A stretch of 64,000 nt of DNA from Lachnospiraceae bacterium (GCA_017441265.1 JAFRYE010000049.1:1-64000); one strand, 5' to 3'; shown: positions 53,799 to 62,900, counted from the stretch's first letter. Program-made: numbers and translations. The notes: generated by a model from the letters alone, not told the origin.

Positions 53799-56083
53799 GA
53801 GACAGCGACCGGAACAGCCGGTCAGAGAAGAGAGAAAATAAATACGGCAAGGCAGGGTGCCGATTGGATGGCGCGATCACGATCCTGACGACGATCTCGG
53901 TGATGCTGATCCTGTCGCTTGTGCTTGTGAGCCTGGAATCCGCCCGACAGCAGGGTGCGGTGACGATGGTTCGCATGAACACGCAGATGGCGGCGGAATC
54001 GGTTTTGGGTGAATACTATGCTCCGCTCTTTGACGAATACGGACTGTACGGATTGTACGGCACCGATATTGAAGAGGAGCTTCGCAGCTATCTGGAAGCC
54101 TCTGCCAAGCCGTCGGAAGCTTCGGGGAAGACTTCCGATTACGGATATGCATATGAAATTGCGGATGTTGCACTTGCCCGATCCGTGGGACTGTTGTACG
54201 GCGGAGCGAGTATCTGCAAAAATCAGATGATAGAGGAAGGCGCGGTTTCCGGGGCGCAGGATCTGGCGGAAATGTTGCTGCGGGCGGTGAATCTGCTGAA
54301 GGATTCGGAGAGTGTTGTGGATGTTTTGGATCGGCAGCAGAAAGTGGAACTGCAGCTTTCGAAATATGATGAAAAGATGCTGGAATTGATGAAGTGGATC
54401 GACGGGCTGGAGACCGACAAGACCGGCGTTGTATTCCAAAAAGACGGGACGGTTAAGACTCATTCACAGTTTGTGAAACGAGCCGTCAACGGAACTGTGA
54501 GCGCGGAAAGCGTTCACATGAACAACGAAGCCGTGTTTCGTCAGCTGGAGTCGAAATACACGAACATAACGGCGGAGGCCAATGCGGTAGCAAAGTTGTT
54601 GGCCGCAGTTACCACTGCCGACGATGACCGTTGGACGCTGATCCAATATCGGCATGCGAAACTTGCGGTGGCTGTTCAGGCGGCATCGATCGGAGCGGAA
54701 AAGGCGCTTCCCATCATTGACGAACTGATCGAGTTGCAGGACACGATGCGTCCGATGGTCCGGGAGTACGAGAAATTCCTGGAAAACATGAAATCCGCCG
54801 TGGACGAAGACCTGTACGAATCGCTGGAGAGCACGTTGAAGACAATGAAGACTTACGTAGGCTTGACTCCGGATGCCAAAACTTACGATTTTGCCGGGAT
54901 GAAAGCAACGTTAAGCAACGATTATGCCATTCTCTCGGAAGTTCGAAGCATGGTGACAATCACGCCGAAGCTGCTGACAGAGTGGAAGACATTGTACTCG
55001 GTTCTGCCGAATAAGGTTACCGGCTACAGTCTGGATCATCTGGAGATTGACTATTCCCTGCTACGCAAATCATCGGCGTCTGAGACGTCGTTCTGGGCAA
55101 TGGTGAAAAGTGCGGTGACGAGTGGGATCGTAGGCGGCGTGTACTCCGACGATACGGAGCTATCAAAAACATCAATCTGGTTTCAACCGAATCTGCCGTC
55201 AACCATGTCACTCGGGGATCTGGACAGCCTGTATGTGTTTCCGGAACTGGAAGAGGGCGGAAGTGTCGGAGTCGGGCTTTTAAAGAGCCTTCTGCAGGGC
55301 AATCTGCTGCGGAATCTGATGAACAGGCTGGCGGACGGAATTGTCGAGATGTCGGAGAAGATCCTGCTGATCGCGTATATGGCGGACCATATGTCCTGCT
55401 TTGCGGACAGCTCATTTTCCGGAGTGATGCATTACGAACAGGAATACCTGTTGTACGGAAGCAGGTCGGATTCCGCCAACCAGAAATCGGCGACCAAGAG
55501 TATCCTGGGAATCCGGGTATTGATGAACATTTTACACGTGTTTACGGATACCGCAAAAAAGGCCGAGGCGCTTGCGGTAGCGACGGAACTGCTGTCGGTG
55601 ATCCCGCTGCCGATCCTGATCAAACTGACGGAGTACGTGATCTTGGTCATATGGGCGGTTCAAAATGCGTACCTCGAAACCGCGGAACTGATCGCGGGAA
55701 AGTCGGTACCGCTCGCGGTCACTTCCGAAAGCTTCCAGCTTTCCCTGACGGAGGCGGTATCCATGACGAAGGCAAAGCGTTTGGAGCGGGCGGAACAATA
55801 CGTGGCCGAGAAAGGATTCCGGATCGGATACCGGCAATACCTGCTTTTGTTAATGATGTTCCGAAGTTCCGATACACTGACGGTACGGGCGCTCGATCTG
55901 ATCCAGCTCAACATTCGTGCAAAATACGAGCCAAAGTTCCTGATCCGAGATTGTGTGTACGGCTTTGAAGCAACGGTGACAGCGGATATCCCGGCGTTGT
56001 ATACGGGAGTCGCATTCGGTGACGATCAAGGTGCTGACATTACAGAATACTCCATACAGGAGAAGTGCGCGGTCTCATACTGA
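53795..56083 (+). CDS. DUF5702-like Tad-associated membrane protein
   Basis: The product has 762 residues. A single N-terminal hydrophobic segment (about 27-50, AITILTTISVMLILSLVLVSLE) begins right after Gly, like a pseudopilin but without Glu at +5. A further hydrophobic region lies near 605-635. The rest is helical and mostly outside the membrane, with FDEYGLYGLYG early in the protein. I match it to DUF5702 from memory; these proteins accompany Tad loci of Clostridia and may be giant minor pilins or tip proteins. The start overlaps flp. It is followed by an unusual long stem-loop. Confidence 0.75.
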   Translation: MRDSDRNSRSEKRENKYGKAGCRLDGAITILTTISVMLILSLVLVSLESARQQGAVTMVRMNTQMAAESVLGEYYAPLFDEYGLYGLYGTDIEEELRSYLEASAKPSEASGKTSDYGYAYEIADVALARSVGLLYGGASICKNQMIEEGAVSGAQDLAEMLLRAVNLLKDSESVVDVLDRQQKVELQLSKYDEKMLELMKWIDGLETDKTGVVFQKDGTVKTHSQFVKRAVNGTVSAESVHMNNEAVFRQLESKYTNITAEANAVAKLLAAVTTADDDRWTLIQYRHAKLAVAVQAASIGAEKALPIIDELIELQDTMRPMVREYEKFLENMKSAVDEDLYESLESTLKTMKTYVGLTPDAKTYDFAGMKATLSNDYAILSEVRSMVTITPKLLTEWKTLYSVLPNKVTGYSLDHLEIDYSLLRKSSASETSFWAMVKSAVTSGIVGGVYSDDTELSKTSIWFQPNLPSTMSLGDLDSLYVFPELEEGGSVGVGLLKSLLQGNLLRNLMNRLADGIVEMSEKILLIAYMADHMSCFADSSFSGVMHYEQEYLLYGSRSDSANQKSATKSILGIRVLMNILHVFTDTAKKAEALAVATELLSVIPLPILIKLTEYVILVIWAVQNAYLETAELIAGKSVPLAVTSESFQLSLTEAVSMTKAKRLERAEQYVAEKGFRIGYRQYLLLLMMFRSSDTLTVRALDLIQLNIRAKYEPKFLIRDCVYGFEATVTADIPALYTGVAFGDDQGADITEYSIQEKCAVSY

Positions 56084-56084
56084 G

Positions 56085-56180
56085 GCGCGCTCCTCTCCGA
56101 CAGCTATCCCGAACGTAATCATGTTACTGCTTTCTTTCTCCGGGGGGCGTATCGGGATGGTTGTCTGAGGGGAGCACGCG
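56085..56180 (+). repeat. Long stem-loop inside the Tad operon
   Basis: Bases 56090-56112 pair with 56152-56174 in 22 of 23 positions (three G-U), around a loop of 39 bases. No U-run follows. It lies between the DUF5702-like gene and the TadE-like gene, in the longest gap of the operon. Confidence 0.7.
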
Positions 56181-56203
56181 GGATTGTGCGAGGGGAGACG
56201 AAG

Positions 56204-57088
56204 ATGAAGAACAGGAACACAGATGTGCGGCGTACGATGACGGACGGCTCATTGACCGTGGAAGCCTCGTTCGTGGTTCCGGTGGCGTTCTTTGCCGTGT
56301 ATCTGTTTTTGCAATTGTTTATTTTCCAACGGATCCAGAGCGATATGCAGGCGGCGATGAACAATGTTGTTCGCGAGTTGGCGGAGTACGGAACACCGTG
56401 CTCGCAGCTGTCGTCGCTCACCGATACGCAGGCGGAGGACCTGTTCGCCAAGATGGGGATCGACACCGCGGTCGGGCGGGTCGCGGGGGAATCCTATATG
56501 GGATATCTGCTGCGCCGAGAGATCGAGGATGAGGAATGGATCGGCTGGATACAGAACGGGACAAGCGGGATCGATGTTTCCGGCAGTTCGATGTATGACC
56601 GGGACGGCAAGGTCGTGATGGCCGTGGAATATCGGTTTGCTCCGCAGAATTCTCTGTTCGGGGCGCTTGCACTTTCGGTGGAACAGCGCACCGAAGCACA
56701 GAGTTTCTACGGCAGAGAGCGAAAAGTGAAAGAGAAGCCGGACGAGGACGAAGATGATGCGGAAGACGAGTACGTTTACGTAGCTGCCAACGGCGGGGTG
56801 TATCATTTGTCAAGCACATGCACCTACCTGAAGATTGTGATCCGGGAAATCGCGCCGTCCGAGATATCGACAGCCCGTAACAAAAACGGCGAAAAATACC
56901 GTCCCTGTACGTATTGTGATCACACTCCCGTCGGGAAGACAGTATTTATCACCGACTACGGAAACCGATATCACACCACGATATCGTGCGGCGAATTGAA
57001 GCGCACATATGAGAAGATTACGAAAGAGGACGCAGAGGAAAAGGGACTTCGGGCATGCCGCAAATGCGGCGCAGAATCCGAATCCTGA
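56204..57088 (+). CDS. TadE-like pseudopilin with two Cys-His metal-binding-like repeats
   Basis: The product has 294 residues. The pilin-like start DGSLTVEASFVVPVAFFAVYLFLQ has Glu at +5 after Gly, as in TadE. The C-terminal third carries two copies of a His-x4-Cys ... Cys-x2-Cys pattern: YHLSSTC...RPCTYC and YHTTISC...RACRKC. This layout resembles the metal-binding half-domain of Ada and other small zinc modules, here predicted to be outside the membrane. Between pilin part and repeats lies an acidic hinge (DEDEDDAEDE). ATG 56204 has GAGGGGAGACG upstream. A role as cross-linked or metal-binding minor pilin is inference. Confidence 0.8.
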   Translation: MKNRNTDVRRTMTDGSLTVEASFVVPVAFFAVYLFLQLFIFQRIQSDMQAAMNNVVRELAEYGTPCSQLSSLTDTQAEDLFAKMGIDTAVGRVAGESYMGYLLRREIEDEEWIGWIQNGTSGIDVSGSSMYDRDGKVVMAVEYRFAPQNSLFGALALSVEQRTEAQSFYGRERKVKEKPDEDEDDAEDEYVYVAANGGVYHLSSTCTYLKIVIREIAPSEISTARNKNGEKYRPCTYCDHTPVGKTVFITDYGNRYHTTISCGELKRTYEKITKEDAEEKGLRACRKCGAESES

Positions 57089-57112
57089 CCTTTAAAACGA
57101 GGAGGCGAAGAG

Positions 57113-57574
57113 ATGTTGCCGGGGGATTGGTTTACACTGGGGATCATCGGCATGGTTACGTCGGTAGGAGCCATATACGACGTGCGTACGAGAAAGGTCC
57201 CGCTGCGGCTTTTGATCATCGGAGCGACCGGCGTGATAATCGGTTGTTTTATGCCGTGTGCGTTGCCGTGGAACGAGAGGCTGATCGGTCTGATACCGGG
57301 AATTGTCCTTGTGTTTATCAGCTGTTTCAGCAAAGCAATCGGAAAAGGAGACGCCTGTCTTGTCGTTCTGTACGGAGCCGGAACAGGCTTTACGAGATCA
57401 TGTCTTTTTCTGCTGATGACATTTGTATGCCTGATGCCGGCGGCCCTTTTGATGGTCGCCGTTAAGAAGAAAAATAAGAAGGATACGATACCGTTCTACC
57501 CGTTTGCGGCTGTGGGATTTGCAATATTGGTTGTCTCGATCGTGACGCAGATCCGCGCGGGAGTCGGGGGGTGA
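57113..57574 (+). CDS. Prepilin peptidase (TadV/CpaA type)
   Basis: The product has 153 residues and about five membrane helices. The A24 aspartic peptidase pair is visible: Asp23 in YDVRTRKVP and Asp80 in GKGD. It cleaves the Flp pilin and the TadE-like pseudopilins at the membrane. The length is typical of TadV and shorter than dual-function PilD, lacking the methylase domain. An ACGAGGAGG site precedes the ATG; the stop overlaps the next gene. Confidence 0.9.
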   Translation: MLPGDWFTLGIIGMVTSVGAIYDVRTRKVPLRLLIIGATGVIIGCFMPCALPWNERLIGLIPGIVLVFISCFSKAIGKGDACLVVLYGAGTGFTRSCLFLLMTFVCLMPAALLMVAVKKKNKKDTIPFYPFAAVGFAILVVSIVTQIRAGVGG

Positions 57575-58185
57575 TGGCAGTGTTGAAGAATCGAACTTTC
57601 CGCGGGCGGGAGCTGGATGCTTCCTATACGGTTGAAGCAGTATTTATCGTGCCTTTCGTATCGGTGCTGATCGTGATCCTTGTGAACATGGCACTGTATC
57701 TAAGGGATGTTTCCGCGGCAGAGGCTTTGGCGGAGCGTGTTGCCGAAGACGCCAGAGCACTGATCCTCAACGACGAGGAACCCCGCAAAAAGCAGGTGAT
57801 GTATGAGAGGAAACTGAAGCAGTCCGTGTTTCAGCGATGGTTTGCCGGGCAGAAGACGGAGGATGCGAACACGATGACAGAATACCTTCGGGAATTGTGC
57901 GAAGATCGATTCTGGGTCAGTCGGGCAGAATTCTGCGACGTCGAGATTGACGGAAGTGAAATCCGGGTGAAGATCCGGTTGGTGTCCGAATCCGAGATCC
58001 CCGCACTGGGGACGGCGCTGTCGAAGCGCTGGTTTTCCGATGAGATCTGCCGAAACATACGATGCGTGGATGTACCGTTGCGCACCCGGATATATGCGGC
58101 TGTCATGGAAAGCGGAAGTCAGGTCAAGGGTATCGGTACGGTTTTGGAAAAACTCAGCGAGATTGTGAATCGCCTGAAACCGTAA
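57574..58185 (+). CDS. TadE/TadF-like pseudopilin
   Basis: The product has about 203 residues. A short basic start is followed by LDASYTVEAVFIVPFVSVLIVILVN, a type IV pilin-like helix with Glu at +5 after Ala, the same TVEAxFxVP signature as the gene at 56204. The rest is a soluble external domain. It is probably a minor pilin of the Flp fibre. ATG 57574 overlaps the prepilin peptidase stop; a GTG at 57571 is an alternative. Confidence 0.8.
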   Translation: MAVLKNRTFRGRELDASYTVEAVFIVPFVSVLIVILVNMALYLRDVSAAEALAERVAEDARALILNDEEPRKKQVMYERKLKQSVFQRWFAGQKTEDANTMTEYLRELCEDRFWVSRAEFCDVEIDGSEIRVKIRLVSESEIPALGTALSKRWFSDEICRNIRCVDVPLRTRIYAAVMESGSQVKGIGTVLEKLSEIVNRLKP

Positions 58186-58214
58186 GGGCGTTAGGCGAAA
58201 TACGGAGACGGAAT

Positions 58215-58994
58215 ATGTATGAGTTGCAATATGAGAGAGTCAACGAGCTTGAGGAGTCGGTCCTGATCTTTCGGGGACTGCCGGAGGAGGACTCGTTTGA
58301 GGAGGAGATGCTCGGGCATAATGTAATTGCCGGAATGCTTCCGATGCGGACGCTGCGGATCGCGGGAGAGAAACTCCGCCGGTATCGGACGGACGGGTGC
58401 AGTTCGCTTCAGGAGAGTTTGCTCGGCAGGAAACTGACGGGAGATGAATTCCGGCGGTTGATGACGATGATCTTTGCCTGCGTTGCGGAGGGAAAGAAAT
58501 ACCTGCTTCGGGAGGAGAGCTATGTCCTGAAACCGGATTGCATTTTCGTGCGCAACGATACCGGAACGCCGGAGCTGGTCTACTGTCCGGAATATGAGAA
58601 GTCCATTTCAATTCAACTGCGGGAGCTGTCCGACTGGTTCCTCATTTACATCGATTCCGCCGACTCGGCTGCGGTGTTCTCGGGCTATGCCTTCCACATC
58701 ATGAGCCATGAGTCGGGAAGCACGATGCAGCGCATCCTCGGCGCCATTTCCGGGGAACAGCCGCAGATTTCGACCGTGGCGGAGACGCCGACAACCGGAG
58801 CGAAGGAGTACCGGGAGTACGCGGAACCGGCGGAGATTACGACGATCGCCGGGAACGGCAGTGTTTCGGAGGTTTCGTACGGGAGGCCGCAGTCCGCGAA
58901 AAAGAAGAAGGGAATCCGGGGGTGGCTTTCCTTCTTCGGGGGACTTTCCGTCCTTTTCGGGCTGCTTTTGACGCTTCTTTGGGCAATCGGATAA
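58215..58994 (+). CDS. DUF6382-like Tad-associated protein
   Basis: The product has 259 residues. The N-terminal 170 residues (MYELQYERVNELEESVLIF, then LRREESYVLKPDCIFV and LSDWFLIYIDS) match the DUF6382 type seen next to Tad genes in Clostridia, recalled from memory. A Thr/Ala-rich linker leads to a Lys-rich stretch and one C-terminal membrane helix (about 235-255). The usual C-terminal FHA domain of longer relatives is absent. The start at 58215 is supported by homology-like content; the longer open frame upstream overlaps the previous gene. It ends the Tad operon. Confidence 0.75.
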   Translation: MYELQYERVNELEESVLIFRGLPEEDSFEEEMLGHNVIAGMLPMRTLRIAGEKLRRYRTDGCSSLQESLLGRKLTGDEFRRLMTMIFACVAEGKKYLLREESYVLKPDCIFVRNDTGTPELVYCPEYEKSISIQLRELSDWFLIYIDSADSAAVFSGYAFHIMSHESGSTMQRILGAISGEQPQISTVAETPTTGAKEYREYAEPAEITTIAGNGSVSEVSYGRPQSAKKKKGIRGWLSFFGGLSVLFGLLLTLLWAIG

Positions 58995-59040
58995 GCGGCC
59001 GCAAAGCGGCTTGAAACAAGGCTTGATGACGCTTCCGGCA

Positions 59041-59070
59041 TTGACAAATGAGCCGTTCGTCTGTTACAAT
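59041..59070 (+). promoter_or_regulatory. Sigma-A-type promoter of the cytidylate-kinase-like gene
   Basis: TTGACA at 59041 and TACAAT at 59065 with 18 bases between (or TTACAA with 17). Confidence 0.75.
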
Positions 59071-59126
59071 AAAGGTGTCCTCAGGGGAAGGAGGAGGTCG
59101 CAGGCGGCGGTGTAGCAGAGGACGGG

Positions 59127-59756
59127 ATGCGACCGAAACAGACGATGAAGAGAATCATTACAATCAGTCGTGAGTGCGGAAGCGGCGGACGTACAATCGG
59201 ACGAAAATTGGCGGAGAAACTCGGGTATGCGTTCTATGACAAGGAACTGATCGACCGGGTAGCCAAGGAGAGCGGACTTGCGAAGGAGTTTATCGAGGAG
59301 CAGGGCGAGCACATTACCGGAAGCCTTTTGTTCAATATCGCAAGCAATATGACGTATGCCGGACAGGTTTTCGGCGGCCATATGCTGCCGCTGCAGGATC
59401 AGTTGTATGTCGTTCAGAGCGACATCATCAAGGAGATTGCCGAGAAAGAGGCCTGCGTAATCGTAGGTCGTTGTGCGGACTACATTTTGAAGGATCGGAC
59501 AGATGCCCTTCATGTGTTTATCCATGCGAAGACGGAAGATAAGATCGAGCGGGCAGTCAAGGATTACGGCTTTGATCCGGACGGAGTGGAGAAGAGTCTC
59601 CGCAAGAAGGACAAGGCGAGAGCCAATCACTATCGGTACTACACCGATGCCGAGTGGGGCAAGACGCAGAATTATGACATTACGCTGAATTCGAGTACTT
59701 GCGGACTGGACGGCTGCGTGGATATTCTGTACATGATAGCGACGAAGGAAGATTGA
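59127..59756 (+). CDS. Cytidylate-kinase-like protein
   Basis: The product has 209 residues. The P-loop reads ISRECGSGGRTIGRKLAE, followed by YDKELIDRVAKESG, IVGRCADYIL and RANHYRYYTDAEWG. These are features of the cytidylate-kinase-like family (PF13189 type), common in Clostridia and related to, but distinct from, Cmk; substrates are not established. The start is uncertain: ATG 59127 has a weak GAGGACGGG upstream, and ATG 59145 immediately before KRIITISRE is also possible. It has its own promoter and a bidirectional terminator. Confidence 0.8.
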   Translation: MRPKQTMKRIITISRECGSGGRTIGRKLAEKLGYAFYDKELIDRVAKESGLAKEFIEEQGEHITGSLLFNIASNMTYAGQVFGGHMLPLQDQLYVVQSDIIKEIAEKEACVIVGRCADYILKDRTDALHVFIHAKTEDKIERAVKDYGFDPDGVEKSLRKKDKARANHYRYYTDAEWGKTQNYDITLNSSTCGLDGCVDILYMIATKED

Positions 59757-59784
59757 TCATTTTCCGAGAGACGGTTAAGGCAGT

Positions 59785-59814
59785 AAAAAAGGCAATCGCG
59801 AGATTGCCTTTTTG
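59785..59814. terminator. Bidirectional terminator
   Basis: AAAAAAGGCAATC-GCGA-GATTGCCTTTTT works on both strands, ending the kinase-like gene and the convergent lipoprotein gene. Confidence 0.88.
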
Positions 59815-59839
59815 TGTTCTTCGGGATTCGTTATTGTTG

Positions 59840-60769
59840 TTACGGCTGAAGTTTCTTGCCGTTGACCGTCACCAGCGCGTCCTCTTTGAGCGTTTGGGAA
59901 GCCGAGAGGATCGGATCGTCCGAGGAGGTGATGTCGATGATGCCGGAATCAAAGTTCACCGTGCCTTCGCTCTTGATGCCGGTGTTCTTGGATTTGATCG
60001 TGATCGTGCCGCCCGTGAAGTTCACGGAGTGAACGGCGTAGATCGCTTCGTCGCCGGCGTTAACGTTGATGACGCCGCCCTTGATGTTGATGTAACCGAG
60101 GCTGGCCTTCTCGCTGTTGGTCGACTTGATGCCGTCCTCGCCGGCCTTGATGGTGAGCACGCCGCCGGAGATTACGAGGTAATCTTTGCCGCGGAGAGCG
60201 TGATTCTTGGCGGTGACATTGATGACGCCGCCCTCGATCGTGAGGGTGTCGCTCGAAGTGATACCGTTGTAACTGTTGGCGTTGACAACGAGCTTGCCGT
60301 CACCGTCGCCGCGGATCAGAAGCGGGCACTTCGAAAGGATTGCCGCATCGGGTGCGTCGTCGAGGAGCGAGGAGTCTTTCTGCTCGCCCTGTTCGATCAT
60401 CTCCGTGTACGTGTGGTTGTCGGTGATGATGTTCTGGGTCTTTTCTTTGAGCGTCAGGATCGCCATCGAGCAGGAGCGGACAACGATCGGTGAAGTCTTG
60501 GAACTGGTCAGGTTCAGATCGTCCAGGATCAGGTTGACCGGCTTGCCGTCGGGTGCATCGATGATGATGTTGCCCTCGACGCAGCTTCCGGTCAGCGTGT
60601 AGGTTCCGCTCACGTTGATCGTGAGGGTGGTCCCGTCGATGCTGACGCCGATCAGATCCGAGACGATCTTATCGTCGGAAAAGGTTATCTTTTTTTCGTC
60701 CGTGCTTCCGCAACCGGCGAGAAATACCGCCGCACAGAGGGCAAGGATGAGAAGTATTTGTCGTTTCAT
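59840..60769 (-). CDS. Carbohydrate-binding-type beta-helix lipoprotein
   Basis: The product has 309 residues. The signal peptide ends in lipobox LAGC (Cys20). The mature part is a run of short beta strands ending in GGVINV, GGVLTI, GGVINVN, GGTITI and similar turns, the pattern of a right-handed beta-helix. It matches the DUF4353 / carbohydrate-binding-domain type from memory. A role on a cell-surface or extracellular glycan is likely but unproven. It has a divergent promoter upstream of its start. Confidence 0.8.
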   Translation of the reverse strand: MKRQILLILALCAAVFLAGCGSTDEKKITFSDDKIVSDLIGVSIDGTTLTINVSGTYTLTGSCVEGNIIIDAPDGKPVNLILDDLNLTSSKTSPIVVRSCSMAILTLKEKTQNIITDNHTYTEMIEQGEQKDSSLLDDAPDAAILSKCPLLIRGDGDGKLVVNANSYNGITSSDTLTIEGGVINVTAKNHALRGKDYLVISGGVLTIKAGEDGIKSTNSEKASLGYINIKGGVINVNAGDEAIYAVHSVNFTGGTITIKSKNTGIKSEGTVNFDSGIIDITSSDDPILSASQTLKEDALVTVNGKKLQP

Positions 60770-60814
60770 CGGTTGTAACCTCCATCAGGAACGGAACAAT
60801 CGTCCATTATCGCT

Positions 60815-60843
60815 ATTGTATTCAAATCTGCTGTGTCTGTCAA
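60815..60843 (-). promoter_or_regulatory. Sigma-A-type promoter of the beta-helix lipoprotein
   Basis: On the minus strand TTGACA is followed after 17 bases by TACAAT; plus-strand boxes are 60838-60843 and 60815-60820. Confidence 0.8.
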
Positions 60844-60911
60844 AACAAATCACAAAAAAAACATCAGATTGTATCACTTTGCGGAAAATGCCTGAGGGCG
60901 GTCTCATTTTA

Positions 60912-60940
60912 TTGACAGAGACGGGAACATAATATACAAT
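60912..60940 (+). promoter_or_regulatory. Sigma-A-type promoter of the E2-like acyltransferase
   Basis: TTGACA at 60912 and TACAAT at 60935 with 17 bases between. Two copies of the GGAAAATG motif flank it (60883 and 60961). Confidence 0.8.
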
Positions 60941-61046
60941 ATCAGCGTGTCGGCACAGAGGGAAAATGCGGAACGAAAGCCGACATAATGAGGATTTTAC
61001 GAAGAGACGGTTGTTCGTAACCCGTTAACAAGGGAGACAACAGAAT

Positions 61047-61976
61047 ATGAAACCACATGAAGGAAGAAAGAGAAGATGGGGCGACCGAAGCGACGGCTTT
61101 AAGGTTCGCAACATGGATCCGATGAGCGTGATGGAACCGTACATCATGCCGAAGAAGCTGGATGCGTGGGTTTTGTTTGAAGATGAATTGGATATTTCCG
61201 CCGCCGAGGCGTTTATCCAGAAGATGCGCAAGGGAGAGATGCCGAATCTCACGCTGTATGAGGTGATCTTTGCGGCGATCGTGCGCACGATGGTCGAGGT
61301 TCCGGAGCTCAATCGCTTTGTGAAGCACTCCAGAGTGTATTCACGCAACAACATCAAGGGCGCGATGACCGTAATGAAGGGCATGTCGCGCGACAGCGAC
61401 CGCACTATCATCATGCCGCAGTTTGAGTGTGAGGATACGCTCAACGATGTGGTCCGCCGGATCGAGGAAGAGACGTCGGGGATCGACAAGAACGTGAAGG
61501 TGGAGGACGACGAGAACAAGAGCGCATTTGACGGTGTGGAGACGGCGTTCAGCATTTTGCCCGGATTCCTGCTTTCCTTCGCGATCAACATTCTTCGGGT
61601 TTTAGACCGGTACGGGTTGCTTCCGAAGAAACTGATCAAGGTGAGCCCGTTCCATACGAGTTTCTTCCTGACCAACATGGGCTCCATCGGGTTGGATGCC
61701 GTATATCATCATGTGTATGAGTTCGGAACGCTGACCGTGTTCGGCTCCATCGGCCGCAAATACGTTCAGTATGAGCCGCAGGCGGACGGGACCACAAAGC
61801 GTGTCGTCAAGCTGAAGATGCAGTTCGTCGTCGACGAGCGCGCGGCGGACGGCTTTGTCTACGCGGTGGGATTCCGGAAGATCCGCAACTATATCATGCA
61901 TCCGGAACTGCTGTTGCAGAAGCCGGAGAAGATCGTGTTTGACAAGATCGACAAGGAAAAAAAGAAGAAAAAGTGA
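61047..61976 (+). CDS. E2-like acyltransferase without catalytic histidine
   Basis: The product has 309 residues. The C-terminal half has the CAT/E2 fold signatures HTSFFLTNMGSIGLDAVYHHVYEFGTLTVFGSIGRK, as in 2-oxoacid dehydrogenase acyltransferases and chloramphenicol acetyltransferase. Lipoyl and peripheral-subunit-binding domains are absent. At the place of the catalytic DHRxxDG motif it has DERAADG (Asp263-Glu264 to Gly269), so the key His is Glu. It is therefore probably not a standard acyltransferase; a regulatory, binding or altered chemistry role is possible. The C-terminus is Lys-rich. GGGAGA lies upstream. An SDR gene follows after 37 bases. Confidence 0.75.
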   Translation: MKPHEGRKRRWGDRSDGFKVRNMDPMSVMEPYIMPKKLDAWVLFEDELDISAAEAFIQKMRKGEMPNLTLYEVIFAAIVRTMVEVPELNRFVKHSRVYSRNNIKGAMTVMKGMSRDSDRTIIMPQFECEDTLNDVVRRIEEETSGIDKNVKVEDDENKSAFDGVETAFSILPGFLLSFAINILRVLDRYGLLPKKLIKVSPFHTSFFLTNMGSIGLDAVYHHVYEFGTLTVFGSIGRKYVQYEPQADGTTKRVVKLKMQFVVDERAADGFVYAVGFRKIRNYIMHPELLLQKPEKIVFDKIDKEKKKKK

Positions 61977-62013
61977 GAGACCGTGTCGGCCGAGCCGGCA
62001 TGGGGAGGTTGAT

Positions 62014-62796
62014 ATGAAACTGGATTTTACGGGGGAGACGGTTGTCATCACGGGCGCGAGCTCGGGACTCGGCCGGGAGTTTGCAAAGGCATTTTCCGCA
62101 AAAGGATGCCGACTGATCATGGTCGCGCGCCGGGAAGCCCGGATGCGTGAGCTGGCGGCAGAGCTTTCGGTGCCGTGTGAGATCCTTCCGGCGGATCTGT
62201 CGAGGGAGGACGAGTGCAACCGCATTATCGAAACCATCGCGGGGCAGGGCGCTTCGGTGCTCATCAACTGCGCGGGATTCGGTCTTTTGGGTGAGACGGT
62301 CGGGCATACGCTCGAAGAAGAATTGAACATGATCGATCTGAATGTGCGTGCTGTGCACATTCTGACCAGACGTTTCCTGGATCTTCGCAGGGAGGCCGGA
62401 ACCGGTGCGATCCTCAATGTGGCATCGTGCGCGGGTTTGCTGCCGGCCGGACCGTATCTGAATACATACTATGCGACGAAGGCGTATGTGGCAAGCTTTA
62501 CACAGGGCCTTGCGCAGGAACTGGCGGACGCCGGAAGCAAGATCTATGTCGGCGCGCTTTGCCCGGGACCGGTGTACACCGAGTTCACGAAAGTGGCGCG
62601 CGGACAGGAGTGGTCGAGCGCGAAGACGCCGGAGGAAGTTGTGGCCTACGCCGTGAAGAAGATGGAAAAGGGCAAGACGCTGATCGTTCCCGGTGCGGGA
62701 ATCCGTGCGGGACTGTTCGGAACCCGTCTGGTGTCGCGCCGGATGGCGACGAAGATCATCGGCCGGGGCCAGAAGGGCCGTGTCGAGGCGGAGTAA
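62014..62796 (+). CDS. Short-chain dehydrogenase/reductase
   Basis: The product has 260 residues. The NAD(P)-binding loop is TGASSGLG near residue 15, the NCAGFG segment (equivalent of NNAG) follows, and the catalytic YxxxK is Tyr152-Lys156 in NTYYATKAYV, preceded by Ser in VASCAG. A CPGPVYTEF stretch after it is typical of the DltE/YqjQ-like subgroup. The substrate is unknown. The ATG follows GGGGAGG. It is in tandem with the E2-like gene, so the two may act in one pathway. Confidence 0.85.
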   Translation: MKLDFTGETVVITGASSGLGREFAKAFSAKGCRLIMVARREARMRELAAELSVPCEILPADLSREDECNRIIETIAGQGASVLINCAGFGLLGETVGHTLEEELNMIDLNVRAVHILTRRFLDLRREAGTGAILNVASCAGLLPAGPYLNTYYATKAYVASFTQGLAQELADAGSKIYVGALCPGPVYTEFTKVARGQEWSSAKTPEEVVAYAVKKMEKGKTLIVPGAGIRAGLFGTRLVSRRMATKIIGRGQKGRVEAE

Positions 62797-62871
62797 GGGT
62801 CGCCGGGAAGCCGCATAGGTAAGGATCGCCTGGAGGCTGCGGGCGGAAAAACCGTCCGAAATCCGCAGGGG

Positions 62872-62900
62872 TTGACGTCAGGCGCCCCGGTGAATATAAT
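62872..62900 (+). promoter_or_regulatory. Sigma-A-type promoter of citrate synthase
   Basis: TTGACG at 62872 and a perfect TATAAT at 62895 with 17 bases between, 24 bases before the gene. Confidence 0.8.
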
